A stretch of 51,179 nt of DNA from an uncultured Lachnospiraceae bacterium. GTDB taxonomy: Bacteria; Bacillota; Clostridia; Lachnospirales; Lachnospiraceae. The notes under the pieces were generated by a model. The model saw only the letters and a program-made list of their open reading frames with translations. It was not told the DNA's origin and did no database searches. How positions within the stretch are numbered: position 1 is the first letter of the stretch; the number at the start of each line of letters is the position of its first letter. Position numbers and translations under genes: made by a program. The DNA is taken from assembly GCA_910585765.1 (NCBI GenBank), contig CAJUES010000024.1, positions 1 to 51,179 on the forward strand, read 5' to 3'. This document shows positions 6,777 to 14,723 of this stretch, piece by piece.

Positions 6777-8555
6777 ATGGAAAGATCACAACATATCAGG
6801 ACTGGAAGAAGATTTCCCATGAATTTGTACAATAAGATAGAAGAAAAGCTGAAAAACAGATCGGATGACGCGCAGGAGACGGCGGAGGAGACAAAGGCGG
6901 AAAAGAAAGAGGACACAGGTCTGGTCAAGTGCCCCAGGTGCGGCAGGCAGGTGGAGCGCGCGCGCGTTGTCAAGAAAAAGTATGTGTGCTACGAGTGCGG
7001 CGGCTATTTCAGGATTAAGACCAACAACCGCATTCGCATGGTGGCTGACGCGAAGAGTTTTGAGCCATGGTTTGAGGATATGGATGTGAGCAATCCGCTC
7101 GACTATGAGGGCTACGAGGATAAGCTTGCGGCGGCGAGGGAAAAGACCGGGTTGAAGGAGGCAGTGACCGTCGGACGCTGCAAGGTATTTGGTGATGACA
7201 TCGTACTCGGCGTGTGCGATTCCCGGTTTATGATGGCGAGCATGGGGCACGTTGTGGGGGAGAAGATCACAAAGGCGATCGAGCGCGCGACGCAGCTGAG
7301 GCTTCCGGTATTTCTGTTCTGCTGCTCCGGCGGGGCGAGGATGCAGGAGGGCATCGTCTCGCTGATGCAGATGGCAAAGACGGCGGCGGCGATTCGGAAA
7401 CACGGCGATGCCGGGCTGCTGTACTGCACGATCCTGACGGATCCCACGACAGGCGGCGTGACGGCGAGCTTTGCGATGCTCGGCGACGTGATCATGGCGG
7501 AGCCTGGGGCGCTGATCGGCTTTGCGGGACCTAGAGTCATCAAGCAGACGATCGGACAGGAGCTTCCGGAGGGCTTTCAGACGTCCGAGTTTCTGGTGGA
7601 ACACGGTTTTGTGGACGGCATTGTACTTCGCGAGAACCTGAAGAAGACGATTCACTTTCTGATCAGATCCCACCGATGCACGGGCAAAGAGGGCTATGCA
7701 AACTTCAACCCGGACACGGATTTTCAGTTTGAACTCAGCGAGGAGCTGAAGGAGCAGTCCTGGAAGTCCAAGCCGCGCAGCGCGTGGGAGAAGGTGAAGG
7801 CGGTCAGACAGGTGGAACGCCCGTCCGCTTTTGACTACATGGACAGCATTTTTGACATTTTTGTCGAGGCGCACGGCGACAGGGGCTTTGCCGACGACAA
7901 GGCGCTGATCGGCGGTATCGGGTTTATCGAGGGACAGCCGGTGACTGTGGTGGCGGACATTAAGGGAAGGGATCTCAAAGAGTGTCAGGAGAGAAACTTC
8001 GGCATGCCGCTTCCGGAGGGCTACCGCAAGGCATTGCGCCTGATGAAGCAGGCGGAGAAGTTCAACCGTCCGATCATCAGCTTTGTCAACACGTCCGGCG
8101 CGTTCTGCGGTCTTGAGGCGGAGGAGCGCGGACAGGGAGAGGCGATCGCGAGGAACCTGCTCGAGATGTCGGGACTGAAAGTTCCGGTGCTCTGCATCCT
8201 GATCGGGGAGGGCGGCAGCGGCGGCGCGCTTGCGACTGCAGTCGGAAACGAAGTCTGGATGATGGAGAATGCGACGTACTCCATCCTCTCGCCGGAAGGG
8301 TTTGCTTCTATATTATGGAAGGATTCCAACAGGGCGCAGGAGGCGAGCGAGGTCATGAACATCACCGCGCAGGACTTGAAGCGGCTCGGAGTGATCGAGC
8401 GCATTGTCCCGGAGTTTGGCGGTGCGGATCAGAAGACGGCGCCGGCGATCGGCAGCTATATGAAGGCGCACATCAAGGAATTTCTGGAGAAGTACGACGG
8501 AATGAGCGGCGAGCAGATCGCGGGAGAGCGCTATGAGCGTTTTCGGAATTTTTAG
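6777..8555 (+). CDS. accDA: fused acetyl-CoA carboxylase carboxyltransferase (AccD-AccA)
   Basis: One 592-residue polypeptide holding both carboxyltransferase subunits, which transfer CO2 from carboxybiotin to acetyl-CoA. Residues ~50-290 are AccD, with a zinc ribbon (Cys52, Cys55, Cys71, Cys74) and the CCSGGARMQEG loop. Residues ~330-590 are AccA, with HGDRGFADD, GRDLKECQERNFGMP and IGEGGSGGALA. The start is placed at 6777 because AGGAGG (6764-6769) is 7 bases upstream; 6774 and 6819 are alternatives. Fused AccDA is known in some Clostridia. The biotin carrier AccB and biotin carboxylase AccC are not in this operon and must be encoded elsewhere. The next gene starts 11 bases after the stop. 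Confidence 0.93.
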   Translation: MERSQHIRTGRRFPMNLYNKIEEKLKNRSDDAQETAEETKAEKKEDTGLVKCPRCGRQVERARVVKKKYVCYECGGYFRIKTNNRIRMVADAKSFEPWFEDMDVSNPLDYEGYEDKLAAAREKTGLKEAVTVGRCKVFGDDIVLGVCDSRFMMASMGHVVGEKITKAIERATQLRLPVFLFCCSGGARMQEGIVSLMQMAKTAAAIRKHGDAGLLYCTILTDPTTGGVTASFAMLGDVIMAEPGALIGFAGPRVIKQTIGQELPEGFQTSEFLVEHGFVDGIVLRENLKKTIHFLIRSHRCTGKEGYANFNPDTDFQFELSEELKEQSWKSKPRSAWEKVKAVRQVERPSAFDYMDSIFDIFVEAHGDRGFADDKALIGGIGFIEGQPVTVVADIKGRDLKECQERNFGMPLPEGYRKALRLMKQAEKFNRPIISFVNTSGAFCGLEAEERGQGEAIARNLLEMSGLKVPVLCILIGEGGSGGALATAVGNEVWMMENATYSILSPEGFASILWKDSNRAQEASEVMNITAQDLKRLGVIERIVPEFGGADQKTAPAIGSYMKAHIKEFLEKYDGMSGEQIAGERYERFRNF

Positions 8556-8566
8556 AGGAAAAGAAA

Positions 8567-9601
8567 ATGAATGAGTTAAATATAGGCGGTCTCCGCGCGC
8601 GCATCCCCGTGATACAGGGAGGGATGGGTGTCGGCGTGAGCCTGTCCGGTCTGGCGGGAGCAGTGGCGGCGGCAGGCGGCGTGGGTGTGATATCGACCGC
8701 CCAGATCGGCTACCGCGATCCCGACTTTGGCAGATCTCCGATCGAGTGCAATCTGAGGGCAGTTGGCGTGGAAATCCAAAAGGCGCGCATGGCGGCAAAA
8801 GGCGGCATCGTCGGCGTCAACATCATGGTGGTGACAAGGCGGTATGAGGACTATGTCAGGGCGGCGGTGGCAGCGGGCGCTGACCTGATCATATCGGGTG
8901 CGGGACTTCCCATGAACCTGCCCGAGATCGCGGGCAGTGCGCGGATCGCCCCCATCGTCTCGAGCAGGAAAGCGCTGCGGGTGATCTCAAAGCACTGGAA
9001 AAAGAAATACGACAGAAAACCGGATCTCGTCGTGGTCGAGGGACCGCTGGCGGGCGGACATCTGGGATTTTCAAGGGAGGACATCGACGCGTACACGACG
9101 ACAAAGGAGAAGGACTATGACGATGAGGTGCGGTCCATCATAGCGCTCGCGGACGAGCTTGAGACGCCCGTCGCGGTGGCGGGCGGCGTCTATGAGCGCA
9201 GGGATCTGGACCACTGTCTGGCGATGGGGGCAAAGGGCGTGCAGATCGCTACGCGATTTGTGACAACCGTGGAATGTGATGCATCCGACGCCTACAAACA
9301 GGCGTACATCGACGCGAAGAAGGAGGACATCGTCATCGTCAGGAGTCCGGTAGGAATGCCGGGGCGCGCGATACACAATGCATTTCTCGACAAGGTGGGC
9401 GCGGGGGAGCGCTTTATGAGAGGCTGCAGGCAGTGCATCACGACCTGCAGGCCGGACACGGCGCCCTACTGCATCACGGAGGCGCTGATCAACGCGGTGG
9501 AGGGACGGCTCGACGAGGGACTGATCTTCTGCGGGAGCAACGCCTACAGGGCGGACAGGATAGAGACCGTAGCCGATATAATGGAGGAATTTTCTCAATG
9601 A
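8567..9601 (+). CDS. nitronate monooxygenase-family flavoprotein, FabX-like
   Basis: A 344-residue FMN-binding TIM-barrel protein, second of its superfamily in the operon. The N-terminal IPVIQGGMGVGVSLSGLAG, the central EGPLAGGHLGF (His165) and VQIATRF are visible. Unlike FabK it has a C-terminal Cys cluster, Cys287-X2-Cys290-X3-Cys294-X7-Cys302, followed by FCGSNAYRADRI. This layout resembles Helicobacter pylori FabX, an FMN and [4Fe-4S] enzyme that dehydrogenates and isomerises decanoyl-ACP to start unsaturated fatty acid synthesis. Position between accDA and fabH (ATGA overlap with fabH) supports a role in lipid synthesis. The FabX function is inference; generic annotation would be nitronate monooxygenase. 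Confidence 0.88.
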   Translation: MNELNIGGLRARIPVIQGGMGVGVSLSGLAGAVAAAGGVGVISTAQIGYRDPDFGRSPIECNLRAVGVEIQKARMAAKGGIVGVNIMVVTRRYEDYVRAAVAAGADLIISGAGLPMNLPEIAGSARIAPIVSSRKALRVISKHWKKKYDRKPDLVVVEGPLAGGHLGFSREDIDAYTTTKEKDYDDEVRSIIALADELETPVAVAGGVYERRDLDHCLAMGAKGVQIATRFVTTVECDASDAYKQAYIDAKKEDIVIVRSPVGMPGRAIHNAFLDKVGAGERFMRGCRQCITTCRPDTAPYCITEALINAVEGRLDEGLIFCGSNAYRADRIETVADIMEEFSQ

Positions 9602-10593
9602 CGATAAAGATAACCGGAACAGGGAGTGCACTGCCGGAAAAAATAGTGACCAATTTTGATCTGGAGAAGCTTGTGGAGACCTCCGACGAGTGGATCCAGA
9701 AGCGGACAGGGATCGCGGAGCGCAGGATCTCTGACGGGGAGACGGTGTCCACACTGGCGGCGGACGCGTGCAGAAAAGCGCTGGAGATGGCTGGGAAGAG
9801 CGCGGAGGACGTCGATCTGATCCTGGTGGCGACCTGCTCCCCGGAGCTTTTGCTGCCGTGCTGCGCGTGCCAGGTCCAGGAGCTGATCGGCGCGTCCGGG
9901 GCGGCGGCGTTTGACCTGAATGCCGCGTGCTCGGGCTTTCTGTTCGCGCTGAACACAGCGTACGCGTATCTTCACAGCGGAATCTGCCAGAACGTGCTGG
10001 TCGTGGGGAGCGAGGTGCTGTCGAAGCTTGTGGACTGGAAGGATAGGGGAACATGCATTCTATTTGGAGACGGTGCCGGCGCGGCGTTCGTGGAGGCGTC
10101 CGCGGAGGATATCGTCCGCAGCAACGGGCGCAGGGCAGGTCTGGAGTGCATGGTGCAGGGATCGGACGGCGCGAAGGGCATGGTGCTCTCCTGCGCGGAG
10201 CGCGCGGTGAACAATGCGTTCACCGCGGTGCGGCAGACAGACAGCCCGTACATCCATATGGACGGGCAGGAAGTCTACAAGTTCGCCACAAAGCAGGTTC
10301 CCGCCTGCATCCAGGAGGCGCTGGACAAAGCGGATCTTGCGGCGGACGACGTGGACTGGTTCCTGCTGCACCAGGCGAACGTGCGCATCATAGAGTCGGT
10401 CGCAAAGCGGCTGAAAGTGGATATCGCCAGATTCCCGATGAACATACACAGGATCGGCAATATGTCGTCCGCCACGATACCGGTGCTGCTCGACGAGCAG
10501 AACCGCAGCGGCAGCATCAGGGAGGGCGACAGGCTGGTGTTGTCAGGTTTTGGCGCCGGGTTGACCTACGGAGCCAGCATCCTGGTCTGGTAG
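9598..10593 (+). CDS. fabH: beta-ketoacyl-ACP synthase III (FabH)
   Basis: Initiates fatty acid synthesis by condensing acetyl-CoA (or branched acyl-CoA) with malonyl-ACP. The ATG at 9598 overlaps the stop of the previous gene (ATGA), with GGAGG upstream; the open frame further 5' is not real. Length is 331 residues. The triad is Cys111 in NAACSGF, His258 in LLHQANVRI and Asn288 in RIGNMSSATIP; the His to Asn spacing of 30 matches the family. ETSDEWIQKRTGI is also typical. FabH is next to last in the operon, 34 bases before the fabT-like regulator. Starter-unit preference cannot be read from sequence alone. Confidence 0.94.
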   Translation: MTIKITGTGSALPEKIVTNFDLEKLVETSDEWIQKRTGIAERRISDGETVSTLAADACRKALEMAGKSAEDVDLILVATCSPELLLPCCACQVQELIGASGAAAFDLNAACSGFLFALNTAYAYLHSGICQNVLVVGSEVLSKLVDWKDRGTCILFGDGAGAAFVEASAEDIVRSNGRRAGLECMVQGSDGAKGMVLSCAERAVNNAFTAVRQTDSPYIHMDGQEVYKFATKQVPACIQEALDKADLAADDVDWFLLHQANVRIIESVAKRLKVDIARFPMNIHRIGNMSSATIPVLLDEQNRSGSIREGDRLVLSGFGAGLTYGASILVW

Positions 10594-10627
10594 ACGGCAT
10601 GAAGAGAAGCAGGAGGGGGTAAGGAGC

Positions 10628-11083
10628 ATGGAGAAGACGACGAGAAGGGTGCTGAACGAGACGCTGGTGAAGCTCTTCAACAACATCATGAGCATCGAGG
10701 AGAAAGCGGTCATAACGGAGGAGTACAAGGATATCACGAACAATGATATGCATATCATAGAAGCGATCGGTATCGAGGAGCCGCGCAGGATGTCCGACAT
10801 CGCAAAGCGTCTGGACGTGACCATGGGCACCCTTACCACCAACATGAACAGCCTTGAGGACAAGGGATATATCGTGCGGGAGCGGAGCACGGCGGACAAG
10901 CGGGTCGTGTTGGTCGTGCTCACCCCGAAGGGAAAGAAGGCATTTTATCATCACCGTGGATTTCACCGCGACATGATCAAGGCGATCGTCAAAGGTCTCG
11001 ATGAGGATGAGATGAAGGTGATGATAAAATGTCTCCTGAACCTGAATGAATTTTTTGAGCAGTACGCGCCCGGGCAGTTCTGA
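10628..11083 (+). CDS. fabT: MarR-family regulator, FabT-like
   Basis: A 151-residue winged-helix protein, likely the repressor of this fatty acid operon. The HTH region spans about residues 40-100 (TNNDMHIIEAIGIEEPRRMSD, then LTTNMNSLEDKGYI and the wing STADKRVVLVVLT). Length and N-terminal style match streptococcal FabT, which binds TTTGA-N3-TCAAA boxes with long-chain acyl-ACP as co-repressor. Three such boxes stand before acpP, and the gene is the last of the operon, giving a feedback loop. In streptococci fabT lies near the front of the cluster; here it is at the end. It ends within a bidirectional terminator hairpin. Confidence 0.86.
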   Translation: MEKTTRRVLNETLVKLFNNIMSIEEKAVITEEYKDITNNDMHIIEAIGIEEPRRMSDIAKRLDVTMGTLTTNMNSLEDKGYIVRERSTADKRVVLVVLTPKGKKAFYHHRGFHRDMIKAIVKGLDEDEMKVMIKCLLNLNEFFEQYAPGQF

Positions 11084-11100
11084 CAGCCCGGCGCATTTTT
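11066..11100 (+). terminator. intrinsic terminator of the fatty acid operon
   Basis: GCGCC-c-GGGC (11066-11075, one bulged C) pairs with GCCCGGCGC (11086-11094), followed by TTTTT at 11096-11100. The stop codon of fabT lies in the loop side. The convergent chemoreceptor gene ends at 11100. Confidence 0.75.
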
Positions 11101-12509
11101 CAGACACGCTCCAGCGTTTTCCTCACGGCTTCGAGGTCGCGCAGCAGCGTCCCGGAATGCGCTACGGCATCCTGGTAAATGCGCTCTGCCTTGCCGTGAT
11201 CCCCGTCAAACAGGGCATCGAGCGCCTGCTTTCCGTAGGCGTGGAATTGTCTGTGTTTTTCGCCCAGCTCCGTCCAGATTTTCTGGATTTCCGGGTTGGT
11301 CGGATTCATCGCATGGTAAAAATGGCCAAACCCACATTTCCTGTCATTGATCTGCAGTGGCAGGATCGTTTTTTCCCTCACGATCCGCTCCAGGTTCGTG
11401 AGCCAGTTCCTGTGCGCGTTGATCGCCTTCTCGATGTACTGGGCAAAATTCTTGTCGTCCAGCTGGTAGAAGGCGTCTCTTGTCATATTTCCCATGATTT
11501 TTGCCGATTCGTCCAGCGTGGTCTCGATCGTCTCCAGCGGCGCGACGATGTTGTTGATATCCCTGCCCTGCTCCTGCAGTTTCAGCGTGTCCTCGTGCAG
11601 GATGCCGCACTGTTTTTTGATATCCGCAGAGCGCGATTCCAGCCCGATGATGGAGCTGGTGATTTCCTCGCTCAGACCGGCCAGGGATGCGATGCTGTTT
11701 GTTATCGTTTCCAGATGTCTTCTGTTGTCCTCGTTCAGCTCCCACACATGGTTGATCTTCTGGGTGACAGTCTCCAGGGACTCGATCGTGGTGCCGACAC
11801 TCCGGACACTCTTCTCGGAGGCGGTGTGGATATCGGTCACGAAATGTCCCATGTTCGCCGTCAGGTTCTGCGTCTCATCCGCAAGCTGTCTGATCTCCTC
11901 GGCGACGACGGCGAAGCCCCTGCCGGCATCGCCGGCCCGTGCCGCCTCGATGGAGGCGTTCAGTGCGAGCAGGTTTGTCTGGGAGGAGATCGAATTGATA
12001 CCGGCGATCACGTTGTTCATCTGGGCGATCACGCCGGTGAGCTGGTTCATGTCCTGCTGCATCTCCCGGGAGGACTTGATCGTGTTGTCCGACAGATCCC
12101 TGGTCGCGGTCAGCTCCTGCTGTCCCTCCTCGATTTTGCGGTATACGCTGCCCGACCCCTCCGAGACCTCGATGATCGTGTGGGTCAGATCCTCGTGCTG
12201 AGTGGACACCTCGGACGAGATGGATGCGGCTTCGCCGGACGCCTGATGGATCAGTTCCGTCGCCTCGGAAACGCTGTCCGATATCTGACGGAGCATCTCT
12301 GCGTAATGGTTCAGTGACAGATCCAGGGAGCTGATCTTCATCAGGGAATCGAAGACGTTGGACATCACTTCCCCGAACTGCGACCGCCCTGCATTCAGCC
12401 GGCAGTACATTTGCTCAAGTTCGGCAGACTTCTTGTTGTAATCAGCTGCCTCGAGCGCCGAGAGTGAGGACAGCAGGTCTCTTGTTTTTGGTTTCATCAA
12501 TATACCCAT
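11100..12509 (-). CDS. soluble methyl-accepting chemotaxis protein with CZB domain
   Basis: A 469-residue cytoplasmic chemoreceptor without any membrane segment. The signalling hairpin tip is clear: SISSQTNLLALNASIEAARA, then GRGFAVVAEEIRQLA, which couples to CheA/CheW. The last ~105 residues form a chemoreceptor zinc-binding (CZB) domain, with HRNWLTNLERIV, the CGFGHFYHAM core and a final EKHRQFHAYG helix. CZB domains bind zinc through three His and one Cys and in some proteins sense hypochlorous acid or zinc. The start at 12509 has GGGGA about 7 bases upstream. The divergent neighbour is cheD, whose product deamidates receptors, so a functional pairing is plausible. Confidence 0.92.
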   Translation of the reverse strand: MGILMKPKTRDLLSSLSALEAADYNKKSAELEQMYCRLNAGRSQFGEVMSNVFDSLMKISSLDLSLNHYAEMLRQISDSVSEATELIHQASGEAASISSEVSTQHEDLTHTIIEVSEGSGSVYRKIEEGQQELTATRDLSDNTIKSSREMQQDMNQLTGVIAQMNNVIAGINSISSQTNLLALNASIEAARAGDAGRGFAVVAEEIRQLADETQNLTANMGHFVTDIHTASEKSVRSVGTTIESLETVTQKINHVWELNEDNRRHLETITNSIASLAGLSEEITSSIIGLESRSADIKKQCGILHEDTLKLQEQGRDINNIVAPLETIETTLDESAKIMGNMTRDAFYQLDDKNFAQYIEKAINAHRNWLTNLERIVREKTILPLQINDRKCGFGHFYHAMNPTNPEIQKIWTELGEKHRQFHAYGKQALDALFDGDHGKAERIYQDAVAHSGTLLRDLEAVRKTLERV

Positions 12510-12569
12510 GACATTCCCCTTTATACGTATTGGATTTATGAATCTGATGTTTACGATTTGCGTGCTTTT

Positions 12570-12598
12570 ATTTTACAGCAACCTGCGGGATTTTGCAA
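12570..12598 (-). promoter_or_regulatory. putative promoter of the chemoreceptor gene
   Basis: On the minus strand TTGCAA (12593-12598) and TAAAAT (12570-12575) are 17 bases apart, about 60 bases upstream of the start codon. No convincing SigD-type motif was found in this 276-base divergent region. Confidence 0.45.
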
Positions 12599-12656
12599 AA
12601 AAGTTATGCAAAATTTACAATAATTTTAGAGTTTAGCCAAACACGCCCGGTTGGAC

Positions 12657-12684
12657 TTGAAACTGCGGGGATATTTGGTATAAT
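12657..12684 (+). promoter_or_regulatory. putative promoter of cheD
   Basis: TTGAAA (12657-12662), 16-base spacer, then TATAAT (12679-12684) preceded by TGG, an extended -10 element. Leader of about 95 bases before the GTG start. Confidence 0.65.
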
Positions 12685-12785
12685 GAATCTGTTGGAAAAG
12701 CAGCATTGTTTTCGGTCTTTGTGATGATCCGGAAATTAGTTTGCCAGGTGGACCCCAAACAGTCCATTTTGGCTGGAGGTGGAAA

Positions 12786-13304
12786 GTGGCGACATTTACA
12801 GTAGCGGAGTTGGCAAGTATGCTCCTCGTGAACATGGGAGATTTCAAGACTGCGAGGGGGGAACAGAAACTGTTCACAAAGGATCTGGGATCGTGTGTCG
12901 GCGTGGCGGTGCGGGATCCGCAGACAGGGGTGGGAGGACTTCTGCATGTGATGCTCCCGCATTGCCGTGCGTCACACGATGAGGGGACACCGACCGTCGC
13001 GGCAAAATATGCCGATTCGGGTCTTGACGAGATGATACAGGCTCTTGTGACGGAGGGCGCGCAGCGCAGCCGTCTGCAGGCGAAGATCGCAGGTGGAGCC
13101 CACATGATCAGAAATGCCGTGATACCGGAGAGCAGGGATATCTCCACCAGGAATCTGACGGCAGTGCGTGAGAAGCTCGAGGAGCTTCAGATACCGCTGC
13201 TCGCCGCCGATGTGGGGGATCATTTTCCGAGGACCGTCGTGTTTGAGCCGGGAAGCGGCGCATTCAGGATCCTCACGCCGGGAAGAGCGGAAAAGTGGAT
13301 TTGA
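12786..13304 (+). CDS. cheD: chemoreceptor glutamine deamidase CheD
   Basis: Deamidates specific Gln residues in chemoreceptors and in Bacillus-type systems interacts with the phosphatase CheC. The GTG at 12786 is chosen because GGAGG (12775-12779) lies 6 bases upstream; this gives 172 residues, typical of CheD. The Cys-His-Thr catalytic set is visible as Cys37 in LGSCVGV, His54 in LLHVMLP and Thr31; the 17-residue Cys-His spacing matches Thermotoga CheD. IAGGAHM and NVxAV-like segments follow. No cheC, cheB or cheR is nearby, so the gene sits apart from a main chemotaxis operon. The divergent soluble receptor could be its substrate. Confidence 0.92.
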   Translation: MATFTVAELASMLLVNMGDFKTARGEQKLFTKDLGSCVGVAVRDPQTGVGGLLHVMLPHCRASHDEGTPTVAAKYADSGLDEMIQALVTEGAQRSRLQAKIAGGAHMIRNAVIPESRDISTRNLTAVREKLEELQIPLLAADVGDHFPRTVVFEPGSGAFRILTPGRAEKWI

Positions 13305-13318
13305 GAGGAGGCAGGCGT

Positions 13319-13501
13319 ATGGAGGAGGAGAAAAGGGAACTGAACGAGATGGAGCGGCTCGAGCGGAATATTATCAAGAGTTACAACAGGCTGTTGAAGA
13401 CACTGCTCGAGGAGGGGGACATGGACACCTTAGAGAAGGTGATCACCGACGAGGCGTATTGCAATAAGATGATGGACATGCACACAAGGGCACCCGAGTA
13501 G
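13319..13501 (+). CDS. small charged protein of unknown function, cotranscribed with cheD
   Basis: A 60-residue, highly charged, probably all-helical protein (MEEEKRELNEMERLERNI start). A strong AGGAGG-type site stands just upstream of ATG 13319, and the gene begins 14 bases after the cheD stop, so the two are very likely one transcript. It contains one cysteine and no membrane segment. I recognise no family. A role as a chemotaxis partner is possible only by context. Its stop codon lies inside the following hairpin. Confidence 0.65.
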   Translation: MEEEKRELNEMERLERNIIKSYNRLLKTLLEEGDMDTLEKVITDEAYCNKMMDMHTRAPE

Positions 13502-13513
13502 GGTGCCCTTGTG
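13483..13513. terminator. perfect 13-bp hairpin at the cheD operon end
   Basis: CACAAGGGCACCC (13483-13495), loop GAGTA, exact complement at 13501-13513. It has no clear T-run on either side, so it is a weak or factor-assisted terminator between convergent genes. Confidence 0.55.
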
Positions 13514-13532
13514 CGTGAAATAAGATGTATGG

Positions 13533-14306
13533 TCAGTGGTTTAAGAGTGACAGCGCAGTCTTTCTCTTGTGATGGCGGTATAAGCTCGCCGCGTGGTTGT
13601 AGAACCAGAAACCTTCCACCAGGACATGGTTGAACACACCGATCTTGCCCTTTACCGTCCCCTGGTAATACTCGCCGCCGTAGTTCGTGCCCCTCTTTTC
13701 CCGGATATATCGGATGAGCTCGGACTCGCTTGTGATATCGCCCCTGATCTCTGTGTACGCAGTGCCCACGCAGTCGGGATGGTGGGAATCGCTTCCGCCG
13801 AACATCGCCAGGCCGTACCGGGACGCAAGCTTGCGCGCTTCGGAGTTGGACTCCTGCGACTCGCATGCGTTGAACGCCTCGAGAAAGTCAAAATGCCTCA
13901 TGATGTCGGGATTGCGCTTGTAGGCGCGCGTGCGGGTGATGCTCAGATGGCGCTCGCCGCACGGATGTGCCGGACCGAGGATACCGCCGTGCCTGTGCAC
14001 GACATCCTGGAGCACCCGCACTGGAAGACCGCGGCATTCCATCAGGAGCAGTTTCACATTTTCCGGCAGGATCACGAGTATGTGCCCGGCGTCGATCGTG
14101 TCGTATTCGATCCCTTTCAGGACGACAAAGGAGTCGATCCTGCCCTTTAAGTGATCGCGGTATGTACGAAAACCGTTGTAGGAATCATGGTCTGTGACAA
14201 GCATGCCATGAAAGCCTTTGGATTTTAGAAGCTGAATGTATTCGGAAATCGGTATCTTTCCGTCCATAGAACCTTCCTTTGTGTGGCAGTGCATATCAAA
14301 TCTCAT
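13533..14306 (-). CDS. PHP-domain metal-dependent phosphoesterase
   Basis: A 257-residue PHP-fold protein, probably hydrolysing a phosphoester with a di- or trinuclear metal centre. Metal ligands are in FDMHCHTKEGS near the N-terminus, VTDHDSY, GPAHPCGE and GGSDSHHPD. The start is set at 14306 because GGAGGAG precedes it by about 9 bases and the family starts just before the HCH motif; an upstream ATG at 14351 would add 15 residues. The substrate is unknown; homologues act on 3',5'-nucleotide bisphosphates, RNA ends or histidinol phosphate. It converges on the cheD operon and has no partner gene next to it. Confidence 0.85.
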   Translation of the reverse strand: MRFDMHCHTKEGSMDGKIPISEYIQLLKSKGFHGMLVTDHDSYNGFRTYRDHLKGRIDSFVVLKGIEYDTIDAGHILVILPENVKLLLMECRGLPVRVLQDVVHRHGGILGPAHPCGERHLSITRTRAYKRNPDIMRHFDFLEAFNACESQESNSEARKLASRYGLAMFGGSDSHHPDCVGTAYTEIRGDITSESELIRYIREKRGTNYGGEYYQGTVKGKIGVFNHVLVEGFWFYNHAASLYRHHKRKTALSLLNH

Positions 14307-14648
14307 CACAGATAACTCCTCCATCTCATCGCGGGATTTCAAAATGAACAAAACAAAACGGGAGCGCTGACGATCCCTTCCTAATTTAGTGTACTAAAAA
14401 TATGGGAAATAATCAAACATCAATTTATGGAAAACGGATAAAATATTTTATAAAAATTTTGTGAAGAAATTGTGAATCATTTCAGGCTGATTTTTGCCGA
14501 TATGCGGACCGGACAGGCATACAGGGAAAATTGCACATAGAAATGCATTTTTGCGGACGGTTTGCGTTCAGAATCCATAAAAGATATTGTCGGAAAAATA
14601 CAATTTTTAAGACTTTATGAAGATTACTTAAAGATTTGCATTTATAAG
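14307..14648. other. AT-rich divergent intergenic region
   Basis: About 340 bases with no supported gene between the PHP gene (minus) and the PAP2 gene (plus). The left part should hold the PHP promoter and the right end holds the PAP2 promoter. No repeat or stable RNA structure stood out. Confidence 0.5.
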
Positions 14649-14677
14649 TTGACTTTACAATCTGTATAATCTATAAT
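14649..14677 (+). promoter_or_regulatory. promoter of the PAP2 gene
   Basis: TTGACT (14649-14654), 17-base spacer, TATAAT (14672-14677). Transcription from about 14684 would exclude the in-frame ATGs at 14676 and 14679, which overlap the -10 box, and so helps fix the start of the next gene. Confidence 0.75.
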
Positions 14678-14723
14678 GATGAACTTAGAAAGAAACAAAG
14701 GGTTCATTATGGAGGGGAATATT

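Noticed and set aside
14496..14503. GCCGATAT, identical to a SigD (flagellar/chemotaxis) -10 element
   Set aside because: No TAAA-type -35 at the right distance and no gene positioned to use it; a better SigA promoter serves the downstream PAP2 gene.
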